Shown here: positions 33,194 through 41,107 of the stretch, piece by piece
Position numbering within the stretch: position 1 is the first letter of the stretch
How the letters are laid out: every line of letters starts with the position of its first letter
Source of the DNA: an uncultured Eubacterium sp.
GTDB taxonomy: Bacteria > Bacillota_A > Clostridia > Lachnospirales > Lachnospiraceae
NCBI GenBank assembly: GCA_948468465.1
Contig: CAOKJJ010000021.1
Location: 1-41,711 of the forward strand
Direction of reading: 5' to 3'
DNA length: 41,711 nucleotides
Translations under genes and position numbers: made by a program
The notes under the pieces: generated by a model
What the model saw: only the letters and a program-made list of their open reading frames with translations
Databases searched by the model: none
Told to the model about the DNA's origin: nothing

Positions 33194-33301
33194 ACTTGTA
33201 TAAGTTCATGATCGGATGAACGTATCTACCAACTGCCGTAACAGTTGACTACAAGTTTTTGGGTAACCAGAAGCTTGCAGTTATCTGTTACGGCAGTTTT
33301 T
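33194..33301 (+). ncRNA. Guanine-type purine riboswitch, apparently ON-acting
   Basis: Aptamer at 33194-33256: P1 ACTTGTA with TACAAGT, J1/2 TATAA, P2 TTCAT/ATGAA, J2/3 with TCTACC, P3 AACTG/CAGTT with loop CCGTAA, and GACTA, whose C (33249) corresponds to the guanine-specifying C74. Both loops are one base shorter than the usual seven. The sequence 33231-33244 (all of 5' P3 and its loop) is perfectly complementary to 33285-33298, which is followed by T residues. A second hairpin with GTAA loop (33252-33277) uses the 3' P1 strand. Forming the terminator therefore destroys the aptamer, so ligand binding should allow read-through. Confidence 0.85.
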
Positions 33302-33433
33302 ATTTGGCATTCTAACAGGCCTGTACCAAATAAGCAATTGCCCACATATCTTTCGCCGGCGGTGGGAACAAGGCAGCCATCTGATGATCTTTGCATTCAT
33401 ACAGTCATATTAAACCCTTAGGAGGACAATTTC

Positions 33434-34789
33434 ATGAACAGTTTATTGATTAAAAACGCTTCTGCGATCGTTACCTGTGACGCTAAGGACTCTGTCCTTG
33501 AACACGCCAGCCTGCTTATGCAAGACGGCGTAATTACATATATCGGAACCGAGCCGCAGAACGCAGACGAAACGATCGACGCTGCAGGATACATCGTTTA
33601 TCCAGGCCTTATCAATACCCATCACCATCTTTACCAAACCTTCAGCCGCAATCTTGCTCAGGTTCAGAACATGGAACTTTTTGACTGGCTCACGGCCTTG
33701 TATGAAATCTGGAAAAACCTGGACCCGAATATCATATATCACAGTTCTTTAACTGGGATGGGCGAGCTGCTAAAAACAGGATGTACGACCTGCTTTGACC
33801 ATCATTATGTATTTCCGGGCGGAAATTCTGCCGCACTCCTAGACGCTCAGTTTCGTGCAGCAAGAGACTTAGGCATCCGTATGTATGCTTCCAGGGGAAG
33901 CATGGATCTGAGCAAAAAGGACGGCGGTCTTCCACCGGACAGCGTAGTGCAAAATGTAGACGAGATCTTAAAGGACTCCAGAAATGCAGTTGAAAAATAC
34001 CACAATCCTGCTCCGTATTCTATGGAAATGGTTGCACTGGCTCCCTGCTCCCCATTCAGTGCAAGTAAAGAGCTGTATCGGCAGTCTGCGATTTTGGCAA
34101 GAGATCTTGGCGTACGTCTTCATACGCATTTGTGCGAAACGATAGACGAGGAAAATTATGTCCTTGAAAAATATGGCAAACGCCCCCTCGCCTATATGGA
34201 AAGTATGGATTGGATTGGAAAAGATGTGTGGTATGCACATGGCATTCATTTTAACGATGAAGAGCTGAACCTTCTGGCACAGACAAAAACAGGCGTGGCA
34301 CATTGCCCGGTTTCCAATATGAAGTTGTCTTCGGGTATCTGCCGTATTCCAGATATGCTGCGGTTAAACGTCCCTGTCGGCCTTGCCGTAGACGGCAGTG
34401 CAAGCAACGACGGCTCGAACCTGTTAGAAGAGCTGCGTATAGCATTCCTGCTGCATCGCCTGCATGCCAGCAAGCTGGCGCCAAGCGGTTATGATGTACT
34501 AAAAATCGCTACAAATGGAAGCGCCAGGGTTCTTGGACGTGATGACATCGGTTCATTGGCAGCCGGAAAAGCTGCAGACCTGTTCCTCATACACAGAGAA
34601 CGTCTGGAGCTGGTCGGCGCAGACCAGGATGTCAAGTCCATGCTCGGCACCGTCGGCTTCAAAGGCGCTGTCGATTACACAATCGTAAACGGCAAAACCG
34701 TTGTAAAGAATGGGCAGCTTACAGGCATTGACGAAGAAAAAGCAGTTTATAACAGCAGGCAGGCAGTTTCAGACTACCTGAACCGCTGA
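33434..34789 (+). CDS. 8-oxoguanine/guanine deaminase-type amidohydrolase
   Basis: Metal-dependent deaminase of the amidohydrolase superfamily (cog0402), 451 residues. Metal ligands and active-site residues: PGLINTHHHLYQ, RLHTHLCE, VWYAHGIHF, VAHCPVSNMKLSSG and AVDGSASNDGSN. The FDWLTALYEIW segment resembles characterised 8-oxoguanine deaminases rather than classical guanine deaminase, but related aminohydrolases (guanine, isoxanthopterin, triazine) cannot be excluded. It would convert the base to a xanthine or urate product. AGGAGGACAATTTC precedes ATG 33434. The riboswitch ahead and permease behind support purine catabolism. Confidence 0.87.
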   Translation: MNSLLIKNASAIVTCDAKDSVLEHASLLMQDGVITYIGTEPQNADETIDAAGYIVYPGLINTHHHLYQTFSRNLAQVQNMELFDWLTALYEIWKNLDPNIIYHSSLTGMGELLKTGCTTCFDHHYVFPGGNSAALLDAQFRAARDLGIRMYASRGSMDLSKKDGGLPPDSVVQNVDEILKDSRNAVEKYHNPAPYSMEMVALAPCSPFSASKELYRQSAILARDLGVRLHTHLCETIDEENYVLEKYGKRPLAYMESMDWIGKDVWYAHGIHFNDEELNLLAQTKTGVAHCPVSNMKLSSGICRIPDMLRLNVPVGLAVDGSASNDGSNLLEELRIAFLLHRLHASKLAPSGYDVLKIATNGSARVLGRDDIGSLAAGKAADLFLIHRERLELVGADQDVKSMLGTVGFKGAVDYTIVNGKTVVKNGQLTGIDEEKAVYNSRQAVSDYLNR

Positions 34790-34857
34790 TTTGAAAATAT
34801 ATTGCGTAATCGTTTATGCAGCAAGATAAACAGTTATGACTTAAAGGAGGCTTTATC

Positions 34858-36237
34858 ATGAGTGATACGCAAGATAAAAAGACGAAAAAACAAAAAGACC
34901 GTGAAATGGTCTATCAGCTGAACGGACGTCCGGGATTATCAACCGCAGTCCCGCTGGGCCTGCAGCATGTACTGGCGATGTTTACTTCCAATCTGGCGCC
35001 AATATTGATTATCGCTGGTGTCTGCGGCTTGTCCGGCGCCGACACGGTTGTTATGGTACAATGTGCCATGTTCATTTCCGGACTGACTACCTTTATTCAG
35101 CTTTATCCGATAAAACTCGGCAAAAACCGGCAAATCGGTGCAAACCTGCCAATCGTTATGGGAACTTCTTTTGCGTTTGTCCCTACTGCCTCTGCAATCG
35201 GCGCTGCAAACGGCATCGGCGTCGTACTTGGCGGCTGCCTTGCAGGAAGCTTTGTAGAAGTCATTATGGGATTTTTCTATAAATATATCAAACGCTTCTT
35301 CCCGCCGCTCGTAGTCGGCTGTACACTCGTAACGATCGGCATCAATCTGCTGGACGTCGGCGTAGATTATTTTGCCGGCGGAGCCGGAGCAGCAGATTAT
35401 GGTTCGGCCCAAAATCTAAGCGTCGCATTTTTTGTATTGGCGATCGTTGTACTGCTCCAGTGTTTTGGAAAAGGGCTTGCAAAAAACTCCGCCATACTAA
35501 TCGGCCTGGTTGCCGGATATATTCTCGCGTTCTTTCTTAACATGGTAGACACATCCGCCATTAAAGAAGCTGCATGGTTCGGCATCCCGTTTCCAATGCA
35601 CTTTAAATTAGAATTCCAGCTTCCTGCTATTTTAAGCTTTGCAGCTTTGTTTATTACCTCAGGACTGGAAACCATTGGAAACACATCTGGGATCACCATA
35701 GCCGGATTCGACCGGGAAGCAACGGAAAAAGAGACCTCCGGCGCAATCCTTGCCGATGCCATTGGTTCTACAACAGCAGCTTTGTTTAACGCCCTTCCGA
35801 ATACCGCTTTTGGCCAAAATGCCGGAATCGTAGCAATGACAAAAGTAGTAAACAAATGGTATATCGCTACCGGCGCGTTTATCCTGATGATCTCCGGCTT
35901 TTTCCCGAAGCTGGGCGCCATCTTCTCCGCTATCCCAAATGCTGTTCTGGGCGGCGCTATCATAACTGTATTCGGCATGATCCTGATCAATGGCATCAAA
36001 ATGATCGGAAAAGCCGGCTTTAGTGAAAGAAACATCCTTGTGATGGGACTGACATTCGCATTTGGCCTAGGAATGGCAAGCCATCCAGACGCTGTTGCAC
36101 AGCTTCCGTCTGCACTGCGGTTTGTTTTCAGTGATGCCGTAACAGGAACCTGTATCGTGGCAATCGCTGCAAATATACTGTTCCCGATGACAGACGCTGC
36201 TGATATCGAGCTTGCAAAAGAAGCCATGAAAGGCTGA
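34858..36237 (+). CDS. NCS2-family purine (xanthine/urate-type) permease
   Basis: Nucleobase-cation symporter-2 permease of 459 residues with about 14 predicted spans. Features: VPLGLQHVLAMFTSNLAPIL at the start, MGTSFAFVP, SGLETIGNTSGIT and the NAT signature region FGQNAGIVAMTKVVNKW. Xanthine/urate transport is most likely, given the deaminase upstream; uracil transport is less likely. AAAGGAGG lies before ATG 34858. It is co-transcribed with the deaminase. Confidence 0.92.
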   Translation: MSDTQDKKTKKQKDREMVYQLNGRPGLSTAVPLGLQHVLAMFTSNLAPILIIAGVCGLSGADTVVMVQCAMFISGLTTFIQLYPIKLGKNRQIGANLPIVMGTSFAFVPTASAIGAANGIGVVLGGCLAGSFVEVIMGFFYKYIKRFFPPLVVGCTLVTIGINLLDVGVDYFAGGAGAADYGSAQNLSVAFFVLAIVVLLQCFGKGLAKNSAILIGLVAGYILAFFLNMVDTSAIKEAAWFGIPFPMHFKLEFQLPAILSFAALFITSGLETIGNTSGITIAGFDREATEKETSGAILADAIGSTTAALFNALPNTAFGQNAGIVAMTKVVNKWYIATGAFILMISGFFPKLGAIFSAIPNAVLGGAIITVFGMILINGIKMIGKAGFSERNILVMGLTFAFGLGMASHPDAVAQLPSALRFVFSDAVTGTCIVAIAANILFPMTDAADIELAKEAMKG

Positions 36238-36321
36238 CCAAGTAATCGCGGAAATGATATTTAAACACGCTCTGACGCATATCAGACTGCACGAAACTGG
36301 AATTTTTGTCTGAATGCAGTG

Positions 36322-36468
36322 CTAAAAAGGTCTGGCTTGCTTAGCCAGACCTTTGGCCGACAGGATGCAGTTTTCATCCATTTTGTTAAACGCATAGGCT
36401 GTTTCTCCACGGTCTTTCGGAAGCTTTCCTGCTTTTATTTTTTTACCTACTTTGCAAAAAGCACCCAT
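36322..36468 (-). CDS. Possible 48-residue small protein
   Basis: An open frame from ATG 36468 encodes a basic peptide (GAFCKVGKKIKAGKLPKDRG in its first half, AYAFNKMDENCILSAKG after). Its last codons form the stem of a terminator. There is no clear ribosome site and no family is recognised. It may be a remnant or chance ORF downstream of the HD gene. Confidence 0.3.
   Translation of the reverse strand: MGAFCKVGKKIKAGKLPKDRGETAYAFNKMDENCILSAKGLAKQARPF
36324..36354 (-). terminator. Intrinsic terminator
   Basis: AAAGGTCTGGCT (36326-36337) pairs perfectly with 36343-36354 around a five-base loop. On the minus strand it is followed by five T, fitting the HD/ATPase transcript; on the plus strand only three T follow, so it may end the permease transcript weakly. 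Confidence 0.8.
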
Positions 36469-36502
36469 TCAAAAGAGGTCGAATATTTATAAGTCTTATT
36501 GA

Positions 36503-36967
36503 TCAGATCAGTCCAAACTCCTGGCAGATGCGCTCATACCTTGCCTGTTCCTTCGCCTTTATATCCTTCGCCGGATCATTCATACAATGATGGATTACAT
36601 CCGCATCCTTTAATAGTTCATCCATCCGCCCATCCACGATCAGCTTGTCATCATGATGGTATATGGCCGAGCAGATAAGCTCTGTCTCCTCTTCATTCGT
36701 AAGCGCAAGCTCCAGGAGCACCTTTCTTGCAAGCTCGGCACCCTTATGCGCATGATCCTCATAAGAACCTGACTCATAAGCGTACAGGTCATGCAGCATC
36801 GCGGCCATGGATGCAAGTTCTGGGTCAAGTCCTCTCTTTTTCGCAAGCATTACAGCCGCAAGAGAGACTCCATAAAGATGCACCAATGCACCGTTCCTTT
36901 TATCTGCATCTGTGATCGTGTTTAATCTGCCGTCCACATAGTTCCTTAATTGTTTTAACCGGCTCAT
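36503..36967 (-). CDS. HD-domain phosphohydrolase
   Basis: Metal-dependent HD-superfamily protein of 154 residues. Motifs: NGALVHLYGVSLAAVMLA, ASMAAMLHDLYAYESG (the HD pair), YEDHAHKGAELA and SAIYHHDDK, with a later DADVIHH. The substrate (nucleotide or other phosphate ester) is unknown. ATG 36967 has GGAGG 9 bases upstream. It follows the DUF4143 ATPase gene on the same strand by 39 bases. Confidence 0.88.
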   Translation of the reverse strand: MSRLKQLRNYVDGRLNTITDADKRNGALVHLYGVSLAAVMLAKKRGLDPELASMAAMLHDLYAYESGSYEDHAHKGAELARKVLLELALTNEEETELICSAIYHHDDKLIVDGRMDELLKDADVIHHCMNDPAKDIKAKEQARYERICQEFGLI

Positions 36968-37006
36968 TCTTTTTTCCTCCTGTTTTGTGAATCGTTCTGT
37001 ATGCAT

Positions 37007-38302
37007 TTAAATACAGAATGCGGCATAAAGCGGAACAATCTTTTTACCATCCTCATATCCAAAATTTTTTGCGGAAAGCTTGATGGCATACTCTGGCTGA
37101 TATGCCTGCATATATACTTTTAAACTTTTGGCCCTTGTATTGTCTGCCGATTTCACCTCGATCGGGATCAGCTTTCCTTCCCGCTGAATCACAAAATCTA
37201 CCTCGGCCCCTCGTTCAGATGCCCAGTAATACGTATGATACCCGTTAATCGTAAGCTGCACATTCACATAATTTTCTGCCATCCCACCCTTAAAATCATT
37301 CAGCTCGTCTGTCATATACAAAATATCATTTGGCGCTAAATCTTTTTTGGCCATAAGCAGCCCCATATCTGATACATAAATTTTAAACGCATCCATATCA
37401 CGATAATTTTCAAGTGGTTTTTTAATTTGCTCCACCTGATAGACCTGCGACACGATACCTGACAGACAGAGCCATTCAATCGCATTTTCAAACTCCGACG
37501 CTCGTGCGCCTTTTTTTATCAGCTTATACTGGAAACGGGTATTCTTCTTAGACAGCTGAACGGTAATGTTGTCATAGGCAAGCCGGGTCTTTTTAATTTC
37601 ATTCAGGTTATTGTATTTGCTCATATCATTCAGATAACTTGCAAGTATCGTATCCTGCGTATGACGAATCAAAATATAATCTTTCGTTTGCGCAAACAGC
37701 ATCACACATTCCGGCATTCCTCCTACAATCAGGTATTCACGGTAGATCTGCATAGCCGCGGCATGCAAAGCTGACGGAAGCGGCATATCCGCGGCAAAAC
37801 ACTTTTTGATCTGTGCTGCCAAAGCCTCCTCTCCCATTGCCAGCATAAATTCCTCCATATCCATAGGATACAGTGTTTTTATATCCACTTTTCCTACCGG
37901 GAAAGAAAATCTGTCCCTGTTTACCGCTACTCCCAGCAGACTTCCTGCCACGATAACATGATACTCCGCAGCGTCCTCACAAAAGTATTTCAATGAGGTT
38001 AAGGCCCTTTCACAAAGCTGCACTTCATCAAATACAATAAGTGTTTTTCCTTTTATAATTGTCTGTCCACAGATATGGGATAAAATCGGGATCAAATAAT
38101 CAGGACTAATATTTTCCTTAAAAGTTTCATTTAGTTTGGGATTTGTCTCAAAATTGAAATACGCCACATTCTCATAATGGATACGTCCGAATTCCAAAAT
38201 AGAATATGTCTTGCCGACCTGCCTTGCTCCCTGCAAAATCAGAGGCTTGCGATATTCACTGTCTTTCCATGCTGTCAGAAAGTTCGTAATCTTCCTATAC
38301 AT
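37007..38302 (-). CDS. AAA-type ATPase with DUF4143 domain (second copy)
   Basis: A 431-residue ATPase. Walker A is LILQGARQVGKTYSILEFG near residue 22, Walker B-like is TLIVFDEVQLCERAL, sensor-like is VIVAGSLLGVAV, and the C-terminal part has WASERGAEVDFVIQREGKLIPIEVK, the nuclease-like end. It is only distantly similar to the 27939-29165 ATPase, belonging to another branch of the family. The best ribosome site (GGAGG) instead serves a six-codon ORF (MRTDYV, stop at 38295-38297) that overlaps this ATG, suggesting coupled translation. Role unknown. Confidence 0.9.
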   Translation of the reverse strand: MYRKITNFLTAWKDSEYRKPLILQGARQVGKTYSILEFGRIHYENVAYFNFETNPKLNETFKENISPDYLIPILSHICGQTIIKGKTLIVFDEVQLCERALTSLKYFCEDAAEYHVIVAGSLLGVAVNRDRFSFPVGKVDIKTLYPMDMEEFMLAMGEEALAAQIKKCFAADMPLPSALHAAAMQIYREYLIVGGMPECVMLFAQTKDYILIRHTQDTILASYLNDMSKYNNLNEIKKTRLAYDNITVQLSKKNTRFQYKLIKKGARASEFENAIEWLCLSGIVSQVYQVEQIKKPLENYRDMDAFKIYVSDMGLLMAKKDLAPNDILYMTDELNDFKGGMAENYVNVQLTINGYHTYYWASERGAEVDFVIQREGKLIPIEVKSADNTRAKSLKVYMQAYQPEYAIKLSAKNFGYEDGKKIVPLYAAFCI

Positions 38303-38348
38303 AATCGGTTCTCATTATTCCTCCTTAAAGATATTTCTTCAAACAGTT

Positions 38349-38819
38349 TCATTCATACCCTTTACATACATCCACCCATTCCACATACCCGGAATACTCC
38401 TCCAGCTGCGCAATCGTAAGCTCAATCGCGCTGTTCGAACTGCCGCAGGCAGGAAACACCGTTTCAAAGCGTTTCAGCGATACATCCAGATAGACATCCA
38501 CCCCTTCTTTTACCGCAAACGGGCAGACGCCGCCTACCGCGTGTCCTACCAGCGCTTCCACTTCGTCCGGCGAAAGCATCTTTGCCTTTTTTCCAAACTT
38601 TGCCTTATACTTTGGATTATCAATTTTCGCGTCCCCGGCAGCTACAATCAGCACCGCTTTTCCATCTATCGAAAAAGAAAGCGTTTTGGCAATTCTTTGC
38701 GGCTCGCACCCAAGCGCTGCGGCGGCAAGCTCGACCGTTGCGCTGGAAACATCAAATTCCTGTATCTTCTCTTCCATTCCGTATTTCTTAAAATATGCTT
38801 TTACTTTCTCAATCGCCAT
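38349..38819 (-). CDS. YbaK/ProX-type aminoacyl-tRNA deacylase-like protein
   Basis: Single-domain protein of 156 residues. It carries ELAAAALGCEPQRIAKTLSF, with the conserved Lys of the editing site, then VLIVAAGDAKIDNPKYK, GHAVGGVCPFAVKEGVDVYLD and PACGSSNSAIELTIAQL. Members hydrolyse mischarged tRNAs such as Cys-tRNA-Pro or Ala-tRNA-Pro; exact specificity is not visible. GAGGTGGGACAG precedes ATG 38819. Confidence 0.93.
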   Translation of the reverse strand: MAIEKVKAYFKKYGMEEKIQEFDVSSATVELAAAALGCEPQRIAKTLSFSIDGKAVLIVAAGDAKIDNPKYKAKFGKKAKMLSPDEVEALVGHAVGGVCPFAVKEGVDVYLDVSLKRFETVFPACGSSNSAIELTIAQLEEYSGYVEWVDVCKGYE

Positions 38820-38832
38820 TTCTGTCCCACCT

Positions 38833-38910
38833 CTAAATCACATTACATCCTAAATAGTAGTAATCATCATCGTAGTCATAATCATAATCGCAACAGTTCC
38901 CACATTCCAT
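38833..38910 (-). CDS. Possible 25-residue Cys- and Asp/Tyr-rich microprotein
   Basis: Between the fusion oxidoreductase and ybaK, a short frame starts MECGNCC and continues with alternating Asp and Tyr for twelve residues before ending LGCNVI. The composition could bind metal, but no ribosome site is seen and the ATG sits at the edge of the loop of a hairpin (38889-38900 with 38911-38922, one mismatch). It may be only an RNA structure. Confidence 0.3.
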   Translation of the reverse strand: MECGNCCDYDYDYDDDYYYLGCNVI

Positions 38911-38960
38911 GGAACTGCTGCGATCCGTCTGCTTATTCAGCCATGTTTTTATTTTCGTTT

Positions 38961-40988
38961 TTATTTATAATTCTGCGCATGTACTTCAAAGTAGCTCTGC
39001 GGATGAGCGCAGGCCGGGCACACTTCGGGTGCCTTTGTGCCAACCATGATATGGCCGCAGTTGCGGCATTCCCATACCTTTACTTCGCTCTTTTCAAATA
39101 CGGCGGCTGTTTCCACATTTTTTAACAGCGCACGGTAGCGCTCTTCATGATGCTTTTCGATCTGGGCAACCAGCCTGAATTTTTCCGCAAGCTCCGGAAA
39201 GCCTTCTTCCTGCGCTGTCTTTGCGAAATTTTCATACATGTCCGTCCATTCAAAAAATTCGCCGTCTGCGGCTTGGGCAAGGTTTTCCTTTGTGCTGCCG
39301 ATGCCGCTTAGTTCCTTGAACCACATTTTGGCATGCTCTTTCTCATTGTCCGCCGTTTTCAAAAACAAGCCTGCGATCTGCTCATAACCTTCCTTTTTCG
39401 CGGCGGATGCAAAATAAGTGTATTTATTGCGGGCCTGTGATTCGCCTGCAAACGCTGCCTGCAGATTTTTTTCCGTCTGTGTTCCCGCGTATTTTGATGG
39501 ATGCGCAGGCTCCTGTATGTGGGCAGAATGTGATACGGATTTTGCCGGCGCGCACGCGCTGCCTGCATGTGCGATCCTTGTATGTTCTGAAATTTCCTCG
39601 TTTATCGTGCACAGGTCAGCGACAGACAACTGATGGATATCCGTATTGCCTGTAATTCTTGCAAATGTTTTTAATTCCTCGGCGGAACATTTCAGATAAT
39701 TTTCCACACGTTTTGCGGCAGCGTCTGTCTGCAGCCTTTCACGCAGCTTTTCATCCTGCGTGGCGACTCCAACCGGACACATTCCCGTACCGCAGATGCG
39801 GTACTGCTGGCAGGCTGCCGCCACCATAGCCGCCGAAGCGATCGCTACGGCATCCGCGCCCATGGCAATTGCTTTTGCAAAATCCGAAGATACCCGCAGG
39901 CCGCCTGTAATCACCAGGTCGATGTCTGAACCAACCGCGTCCAGATAAGCTCTTGCGCGGTCGAGTGCATAAATGGTCGGCACGCTGGTAGAATCCCGTA
40001 TGATGGAAGGCGATGCTCCTGTCGCGCCTCCCCGCCCGTCTATCGTAATAAAATCAGGCTCCGCATAGACACAAAATTCCAAATCCTTTTCAATGCGCCC
40101 GGCTGCAATCTTGATGCCGATCGGCCTGCCTTCGCTGCGTGTCCTAAGCTCACTCACCAGATTTTTTAAATCATCCGCGCTGTTTATGCCTGGAAATCTG
40201 GAAGGGCTGATCACATCCTCGCCAAGCGGCTTATTTCGGATTTGTGCGATTTCAGGAGTCACCTTGCTGCCTGGCAGATGCCCTCCCATCCCTGGTTTTG
40301 TTCCCTGGCCGATTTTTATTTCAATGGCATCTGATGTTTTCAGGTTTTCGTCAGTCACGCTGTACAGATTCGGCACATATTCAAATATGTATTTATATGC
40401 CGCCTCTTTTTCCTGCGGAAGAATCCCTCCTTCCCCGCTGCACATAGCTGTGCCTGCCGCCGCGCTGCCTTTTGCGAGTGCAATTTTCGTTTCTTTGGAC
40501 AGTGCGCCGAAGGACATATGCGAAATATAAAACGGAATGTCAAGCACCATCGGCTGTCTTGCGTGTTTGCCTATGACCGTCTTAAGCGATACATCCGCAT
40601 GCTCATCCAAAGGCATCGGATTTAACTGCGCGCCAAGCACATAGATGTCGTCCCAGCCAGGCATGTTCATCTGCGTGCCCATTGCCTCGATTGCCGACGT
40701 TCCGGTAACAGCCATTTCATGGATTTCCTTCATGTACCGGTAATTGCTGTCCGTCTTTCTTGTGTCCTTTGGATAGTTCAAATCCTGCTGCACGGCTGCA
40801 GGCTGGATGTCTGCTTTTAATGGTTCTGTTTCAGATGATCCTGTTTCAGATGTTCCTGTTTCAGATGGTTCTGCTTTGAATTTTTCCGGCGGCTGTTTGC
40901 AGACCGGACATTCTGTTAATTCAGAGAACGGTTTTCCTTCTTTTTGTTCATCATATATGTATCCGCAGATACTGCATTTGTATACCAT
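38961..40988 (-). CDS. Rubredoxin - glutamate synthase FMN domain - rubrerythrin triple fusion
   Basis: A 675-residue oxidoreductase. Residues about 1-40 are rubredoxin-like ([13 protein letters not shown]...ECPVCK, two CxxC iron knuckles). After a Ser/Glu/Thr-rich linker (SETG repeats), residues about 70-470 are the glutamate synthase FMN domain: [57 protein letters not shown] and CxxxxxCxxxxC in [15 protein letters not shown] for a 3Fe-4S cluster. After another linker comes rubrerythrin: a diiron helical domain with ExxxR and [16 protein letters not shown] motifs, then a terminal rubredoxin knuckle pair (CRNCGHI, CPACAHP). It has no amidotransferase domain. ATG 40988 has GAGGGG upstream. 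Probably a peroxide/oxygen defence or redox-linked amino-transfer enzyme. Confidence 0.9.
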   Translation of the reverse strand: MVYKCSICGYIYDEQKEGKPFSELTECPVCKQPPEKFKAEPSETGTSETGSSETEPLKADIQPAAVQQDLNYPKDTRKTDSNYRYMKEIHEMAVTGTSAIEAMGTQMNMPGWDDIYVLGAQLNPMPLDEHADVSLKTVIGKHARQPMVLDIPFYISHMSFGALSKETKIALAKGSAAAGTAMCSGEGGILPQEKEAAYKYIFEYVPNLYSVTDENLKTSDAIEIKIGQGTKPGMGGHLPGSKVTPEIAQIRNKPLGEDVISPSRFPGINSADDLKNLVSELRTRSEGRPIGIKIAAGRIEKDLEFCVYAEPDFITIDGRGGATGASPSIIRDSTSVPTIYALDRARAYLDAVGSDIDLVITGGLRVSSDFAKAIAMGADAVAIASAAMVAAACQQYRICGTGMCPVGVATQDEKLRERLQTDAAAKRVENYLKCSAEELKTFARITGNTDIHQLSVADLCTINEEISEHTRIAHAGSACAPAKSVSHSAHIQEPAHPSKYAGTQTEKNLQAAFAGESQARNKYTYFASAAKKEGYEQIAGLFLKTADNEKEHAKMWFKELSGIGSTKENLAQAADGEFFEWTDMYENFAKTAQEEGFPELAEKFRLVAQIEKHHEERYRALLKNVETAAVFEKSEVKVWECRNCGHIMVGTKAPEVCPACAHPQSYFEVHAQNYK

Positions 40989-41027
40989 GGCAAATTCCCC
41001 TCGCTTCCTTTGTGATTGCATGCATTT

Positions 41028-41057
41028 ATTATAGTACTTATCAGGCCGTTTTGTCGA
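41028..41057 (-). promoter_or_regulatory. Promoter of the triple-fusion gene
   Basis: Minus-strand TCGACA (41052-41057), 18-base spacer and a perfect TATAAT (41028-41033). Confidence 0.7.
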
Positions 41058-41064
41058 GAAAATT

Positions 41065-41107
41065 CAAAAGAAAAAGGCAGGATCCTGTTTTTACGCAGGT
41101 TCCCGCC
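41065..41107 (-). terminator. Intrinsic terminator of an upstream minus-strand unit
   Basis: Arms 41076-41087 and 41096-41107 pair with two mismatches. On the minus strand the stem is followed by a T-rich run. It ends transcription arriving from beyond the right edge. Confidence 0.6.

Noticed and set aside
32946..33209. Minus-strand 87-codon frame
   Set aside because: It covers the purine operon promoter and start of the riboswitch on the other strand, with no ribosome site.
38870..38890. CRISPR or short tandem repeat array at the trinucleotide-rich stretch
   Set aside because: The repeats are only GAT/TAT-like triplets over 30 bases and are explained by the micro-ORF or chance.
40807..40877. 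Phase-variable tandem repeat in the triple-fusion gene
   Set aside because: The repeated TCAGAT(G) units encode a Ser-Glu-Thr linker, diverged and in multiples of three; no sign that they switch the gene.
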